Source: Paralvinella palmiformis
Taxonomy: Eukaryota; Annelida; Polychaeta; Terebellida; Alvinellidae
NCBI GenBank assembly: GCA_025642065.1
Contig: JAODUP010000317.1
Location: forward strand, 124,001 to 188,000
Length of the DNA stretch: 64,000 nucleotides
Reading direction: 5' to 3'
In this document: piece after piece, positions 59,501-64,000 of the stretch
How positions within the stretch are numbered: the first letter of the stretch is position 1
Layout of the letters: every line of letters starts with the position of its first letter
Position numbers and translations under genes: made by a program
Notes under the pieces: generated by a model
Databases searched by the model: none
The model's input: the letters and a program-made list of their open reading frames with translations, nothing else
What the model was told of the DNA's origin: nothing

Positions 59501-62500
59501 GTTGCAATGGTTACCATGCCATATTTATGCTAATAAATCAGAGCTTAAGGTTATAATGCTAAACAGCATATAATCTATTAACCACAATGCAATTTTTTTT
59601 TTCAACACAATTAACATTAAACATTAGTCTACTGGTTAAGACTCATGGACTGAACAATACAGACTGGATTCTTGGTCCTGTGAGGATCCACATTGCCTAC
59701 TAATATAGTAATATAGCAGAAAGCATCATTACCTGACTTTTCTCCTGCACCATAGTATACTTTCAAGTCTTCTCTGACTTTCTTTATGGTGGCCACTACG
59801 TCACTGACTTCAGTCTTCGTCTTGAAAACTGCCATCAACCACCTGAAAATGATGTTGAATGTTATCATAGAAAGTACTGAAGACAATCAAAAGGACGTAT
59901 AGGACAGCCAAATAGGATGCCTCTATATTAGGAAACTGCAGTGTGTAGTTTTCTTAATGGTAAATACCACACAGCAGCAACACAACAATGTACTTTGGAG
60001 ATCAGTCATCAATAACTACAGAAGAAGCATCTGTTTTAGCCGTTGTCACGAGGACACAAGAGGGTGTTTTATTGAGCCCCACTGCTAGTCACACCTGTGA
60101 CATGTGGCCCCTCCCCCCCCCCCCAAATAACTTGATTTTATATCAAACTTGACTTGCAGTTTAGCATGACATTGATCTCTCCACTGTACTATCAAAATAT
60201 CCACGTATAACAAGAACAGAACAATTTTAGATATTTTTACCAAACAAGAGAACTAGTGAGGCAGATATTTAATATGTTATTTATTTATATTTACATAGCA
60301 CCCCCTTTCAGAAATAAATCCCATTCAGAAAGGGCTTCACAAAGTAATGTACATGTCATAGTAAGAGCATAAATTACAGACAGTAAAATAATGAGAAATA
60401 GTCATTAAAAAAACAGACAAAATATGAACTGATTGAAGATTTTACAATAAAACAAACGACTAGAAATATTAACAGCCACAATGGACTAGACAGAAACAGG
60501 TTAGTAGATGTTGAAAGGTTTTCAATGTTCTGGTAAGGCACCTTGAGGTTTACCAGTCTTGAGAATAACCAGAACTAGATCAATATGTACAACATCATAG
60601 GCCACAATTAGCCAAACACAGCCAAGAAAATGTTATTTTCCAGGACAGAATTACCATTTTCCAGGGCAAAGTATACAAGATTTAAAGGTAATAAATAAAG
60701 ATACTTGTGAAAAAGAATATCATATTTATTCAAAGTATGCTCAATTATTGACATTTTTATGGTACAGCCTCCTTGTCAACTCTTCTATCTGTCTGATCCA
60801 CCCACTTTTATTTAAATTTGAACTAACATGGGATATCAAGACGATGTAATGGTATTCTTTTTCTTCTACAATCAAAGTTTTCTTCTACAGTCATAATATA
60901 TTTTCACAGGCTTTTTTCTTCTAAGTGGATTTTTTCACAGGCAATATTTTTTCCAGTACATTTCCTGATTTTCCAATATTCAAGGACATTTCCAGGACCT
61001 GGAAAATTAATTTGTTATTTTCCAGGACATGTGAGAAGCCTGTTAGTTCGACAAATAATCAACACGGGAAATGGATCATTGTAGTAATCTTATGATTTAA
61101 GCGTTTTGCAGGTGAAGGACACCACATATATGTTACATTATAATAATGTATATTTAATGCCACACCCTTATTATTAGGACCCATTTACATCAAATTACGT
61201 ATTAACTGAAGGTTATTGATTAGTATTATGAGTGATACAAAGTTATAGATATTTGCTTTATCAGTGAAACTATCATACAAGATCATTGTAAAATAGACTA
61301 CTGTAAATCAGCAAATGATGGTGACATATAAAGTTGGTGAATTTCATAAACGAGATGGCAGCGTTTTAATTTGACAAATTCTTGGCTCGGCTAGATTTAA
61401 GATTGTGTGTTAAACTGTAAAATGGAGGCGCCATTTCAAATTGGTGATTTTTTTACATTCACCAACTTAATAAGATTGTCAACAGTTGGTGATCTACAGT
61501 ATGTACATCTAATTTTTAAAATTAAGTTAGATACTTACATACAATAGACATACATACTTTTTAATGAAGCTACAGACACACATTTAGTTATTTGAAATTG
61601 GTTATACAATATTATAACAAAATCCATGCTTTCATGCACCAAACCACAGATGAATTATTTTGCTGTTCCATGTTTAAGTTTGAAAATTTCAGTTAGTTCA
61701 TAGCTTTAGTTCTCCATGGAAATTTTAAATTCTTTCAGTGATGTACGCGCCAAAGGACTTCTGTCCTGAAACTTACCACATAGATTAATCCACTTACCCA
61801 AACTTCTGTACCCCTTTCTCCACCATCCCATATTTCATGACACAGAGCTTGGCCTTGTTGATAATATCCTGAATACATGCAGTGGCCAAGTCTTTGACCG
61901 AGAGTGGGAATATTCGTATCTTGTGCATCTTGCCAAACTCATCATGTTCTGCAAAACATAACATTAATTTTCTATCTTCTAGTATTTTTAAAATAACATA
62001 TACACACTCATTTATAAAAGAAAACAAATCAACAGTGATAAATTCTTTGAGTGGGAATAAAAAACAAAAGCTTTCTGAAACAGATATAATACCGTATATA
62101 CTTGATTACAGGCAGCATGCGTGTATAAGACGCACCAGGTTTTTGGACCAATAAACCCCCATAGAGTCGAACCTGTGTATAAGATGCACTAAAATCAGCA
62201 AATTTATTCAAAGCCCAAAAATAAATCATCATCACTATCTTCATTGAACATCTGTTGTATCTGTGTATGTGTCATCATACATGTCATCACCTTCTTCGTC
62301 CAAGTCAGTGTCAGATTTGTCATGCTGTTCATCCCACTATATATAATTTTCTGTGCCATCTAATCATTGCTGATAAGAGCACTTCTTGAATGATTTGGTA
62401 ATAATGCCTGGGTCATTTAATCCCAGGCCATTTTCACCCACTGTGTGATGATAGGTAACAATGGCCACTTCAGGTTATCTGCTACTGTGGGTTCATTTGC

Positions 62501-64000
62501 ATAATGCTGTTTGAAGTAGTTTATTAGTAGTTCCCATGTGCCAGCTTTGGAAGTAATTAACACATTGTTTGCTGTAATCGTTTTCCTTTGATGTGGCTTC
62601 TGTGGTCATTCTTTGGGTGGCCTCATTTACCATTACGTTCAATTACACATGCTCACACATTTCGATAGTAATGACATGTCTTAGATAGACCAAAAATAAA
62701 ATCTGCCTCTAATAGTTTATGGAGGCGGCCGTATTGGTCATAATGCGGCCGTTTTCGTATCACAGCCGATTTGGACCTACACCTTTTGTAGGATGAGACT
62801 GTCATACTTTACTGGATTCCTGTGCATCAAACAGATTAATTGTGATCCAGATCATATGACACCCCTAGATAATAAATCATGTGCTGGCTGTTCCCAGACA
62901 GCCATGGTACCAGCAACACTCTGACCCCGACACAGGCCAACACCACGCTATGCTATCACAATTAAGTTTGGCTTCGAAAGACAAAAGCGAAAACACACCT
63001 AATTAATTTTTTTTGTTCATATATTCATTATTAATGTTGTAAAACAATATTATTGTATTTCCCCCTAAATTATGCCAAATATTACCTACCCTTTTAGTCT
63101 GACCTGTGTATAAGACTTTTGACAGCAATTTCATGGTATCAAAAGTGTGGCCTATATACGAGTATATAACATCTGACATTTATATATAGCACCCTATTCA
63201 GCTAGACTCTAAGATGCTTCATAGTATTATTATCCCATACTACGCATGCTGCCATTATAGGCGCAATGTTACTCAAACATATACCTGTCAGGTTCTAATT
63301 TTTATGGCTGAGTGAACTAGTCGCCTCATGGCAGCATATGGAGCCTTGAACCCGTGCCCCTTCGGCTACGAGACCCACACTCTAAGTCTAACTGCGCTAT
63401 CAAGGCATTAGACTTGGAGTTTCAAACCTCTAATGTGTCACAAATCCTAATGTTTCCCAGTAATTTACTCCAGAAAGGTTAGCAAAAAAAATATTACCCA
63501 CTAATCGCAGATAATAGGTGAACGAATGCTTTGTTTAGTCTAAGTATTGGTATTCCAATTATGGAGAATCCTTTTATTAATGTATAAACATCTCATAAAA
63601 GACAGATGACATTGCAATTTGATTCCACAATCTATAGGGCTGTGATGGAGTCTCCTACCAGTTGTACCACAGAAAAGGCCTCATCAATACATGTATGCTA
63701 CATTACTAACATGGACACTACACAAACATATTGAGTTAAAACATACTAATACCTTTCTGTCTGTTTTTAAATGCCTGCAACTTGCCTATCTTCTCGAGTT
63801 CCTTCAGAATTTTCTCTGTGACCAAAGAAGCAATAAACTTAGAAAGTTCAAATATTAAAACAAAGTGTCTATTCAATCACTGTGATTGACATAAATTAAT
63901 ACTATTAGTTTTACCAATATGAAAGAAATTTTATCAGCCTAGTCTTTGTATACACCAAAATGAATACGTACCATTGTTTGTACAGTCCATAATATCTATC
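49583..64000 (-). CDS. RRM-domain protein of unrecognised family, 3' portion (5' end beyond window)
   Basis: Exons: 63972-64000 (partial), 63753-63815, 61798-61948, 59733-59842, 58909-58959, 55809-55935, 55247-55395, 53974-54202, 51868-52146, possibly 51784-51810, 50052-50606, 49866-49896, 49583-49630. All joins keep frame, giving about 615 visible residues. Visible residues 1-134 are charged and helical (KILKELEKIGKLQAF, then DLATACIQDIINKAKL). At about 137-205 lies an RNA recognition motif: RNP2-like VFRLFVPSL and RNP1-like KHAYIHFWS, then ELNAQGPPRDDLQF. The rest is low-complexity: a basic KRRDFRSER stretch, a Gln-rich segment with LQTQNMQMESEVIDNLQTLL, an RS-like patch (KRSRSPVSPFSG) and an acidic, Asn/Gly/Tyr-rich tail ending GSYY. 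This suggests a nuclear RNA-binding protein, but I cannot name it. AATAAA at 49571-49576 sits 7 nt after the stop. Reading on past the exon 55247 donor reaches a stop at 55200 with ATTAAA beyond, a possible alternative short isoform. Confidence 0.82.
50950..51592 (-). mobile_element. LINE C-terminal fragment split by a SINE
   Basis: The minus strand encodes RLDYGNAHLHGLP, QNTAARIVTR and LNWLPVKYRAHYKLL, typical of a CR1/L2-like LINE end. After the SINE it resumes with NYVAPNLWNTLPANIRE, the expected C-terminus. In an RRM-gene intron. Confidence 0.85.
51085..51196 (-). mobile_element. SINE family 1, internally deleted, nested in a LINE
   Basis: Minus strand head GCCTCCGCAGTCTAG, shortened body, ATC tail. 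Flanks CCACATCTTCGG (51073-51084) and CCACATCTTTGG (51197-51208) are a 12-bp duplication with one mismatch. Confidence 0.85.
51784..51810 (-). CDS. Candidate 27-nt microexon of the RRM gene
   Basis: Between exons 51868-52146 and 50052-50606 a 27-nt segment ends in a good donor (AACAG then GTAAAT) and keeps frame if the acceptor AG at 51811-51812 is used, adding nine residues (LARACQQNR-like). The stronger AG eight bases upstream would bring in an immediate stop. Skipping the segment also keeps frame, because both flanking junctions are phase 2. So it is either a cassette microexon or chance. Confidence 0.4.
53566..53597. repeat. (TA)n microsatellite
   Basis: TA run in the RRM-gene intron between exons 53974-54202 and 51868-52146. 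Confidence 0.9.
56425..56550 (-). mobile_element. SINE family 3
   Basis: Minus strand: GGGCACTCCAATAGTGCAG, box B GTAGGTTTGAATCCAACTC, then a CCCTAGGAAGTGGCCAGG segment parallel to the one at 27911-28109. Confidence 0.6.
57233..57306 (+). repeat. tRNA-like sequence (degenerate)
   Basis: TAGTGTAATGG matches a box A and GGTTCAATTCT a box B, but the acceptor and T stems do not pair, so not a functional tRNA. Confidence 0.4.
57430..58625 (+). mobile_element. BEL/Pao-type retroelement gag remnant, split by a SINE
   Basis: Plus-strand fragments in several frames resemble a BEL/Pao gag region, ending in a zinc-knuckle array (CYRCLKTGH, then CVHCKDRHPSVLH). In-frame stops and frameshifts make it non-functional. 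No LTR or downstream polymerase recognised. Within the RRM gene intron 55936-58908. Confidence 0.65.
58414..58593 (+). mobile_element. SINE family 1 nested in BEL/Pao remnant, perfect 14-bp target-site duplication
   Basis: Complete head (CTCCGTGGTCTAGCGGTAGC), box B GTTTGAATCTCAG and body; TCCATATGGATGGT is repeated at 58400-58413 and 58594-58607. The ATC tail is almost absent. Confidence 0.93.
62090..63172 (-). mobile_element. MITE/DNA-transposon-like element, inverted relative to 38222-38680
   Basis: Edges read CCGTATATACTTGATTACAG and, at the right, GTGTGGCCTATATACGAG, which are roughly inverted. Internal blocks match 38222-38680 in reverse orientation. Located in the RRM-gene intron between exons 63753-63815 and 61798-61948. 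Confidence 0.7.
63300..63410. repeat. tRNA-like SINE fragment
   Basis: On the minus strand, TTGATAGCGCAGTTAGACTT resembles a box A and GGTTCAAGGCTCC a box B; body not recognised. Confidence 0.4.

Overview
This window looks like nuclear DNA of an AT-rich, repeat-dense invertebrate, most likely a gastropod or other mollusc. The phylum is an inference from tandem prolyl 4-hydroxylase genes, abundant tRNA-derived SINEs, CR1/L2-like LINEs, BEL/Pao and hAT remnants and heavy microsatellite load; I could not search databases. Coding DNA is split into short exons with GT-AG introns, so the real genes are chains of small exons. I rebuilt each chain by joining splice sites that keep frame and match the protein family.

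Layout. (1) 1-4.0 kb: a decayed non-LTR retrotransposon on the minus strand, then microsatellites. (2) 4263-12528, minus: a complete 13-exon collagen prolyl 4-hydroxylase alpha-subunit gene (P4HA copy A, 541 codons). (3) 12.5-19.2 kb: intergenic DNA with a 45-bp minisatellite, SINEs and a CpG-rich block. (4) 19214-29828, minus: a second complete 13-exon P4HA gene (copy B, 533 codons) with identical intron phases, so the two are tandem duplicates. Its 4.7-kb intron 8 holds a LINE remnant and SINEs. (5) 29.8-36.6 kb: intergenic, repeats only. (6) 36599-41349, minus: a complete 3-exon ALR/ERV1-type FAD-linked sulfhydryl oxidase (GFER, 165 codons). (7) 41.35-46.3 kb: intergenic, with SINEs and an hAT transposase remnant. 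(8) 46313-48652, plus: a 3-exon gene for a 69-residue single-pass membrane protein, tentatively an NDUFA3/B9-like complex I subunit. (9) 49583 to beyond 64000, minus: the 3' part of a gene for an RRM-containing protein that I do not recognise, with about 12-13 exons visible. A BEL/Pao gag remnant and a LINE, each split by a SINE, sit in its introns.

Functionally, the P4HA pair would act in the ER with protein disulfide isomerase to hydroxylate collagen-like prolines. GFER acts in mitochondrial disulfide relay and the small protein may belong to respiratory complex I. There is no operon-like logic; apart from the P4HA duplication the neighbours look unrelated. The most unusual features are the minisatellite that makes up nearly all of P4HA-A intron 2, SINE tails or tetranucleotide arrays abutting P4HA splice sites, nested retroelements with readable target-site duplications, and a possible 27-nt microexon in the RRM gene.
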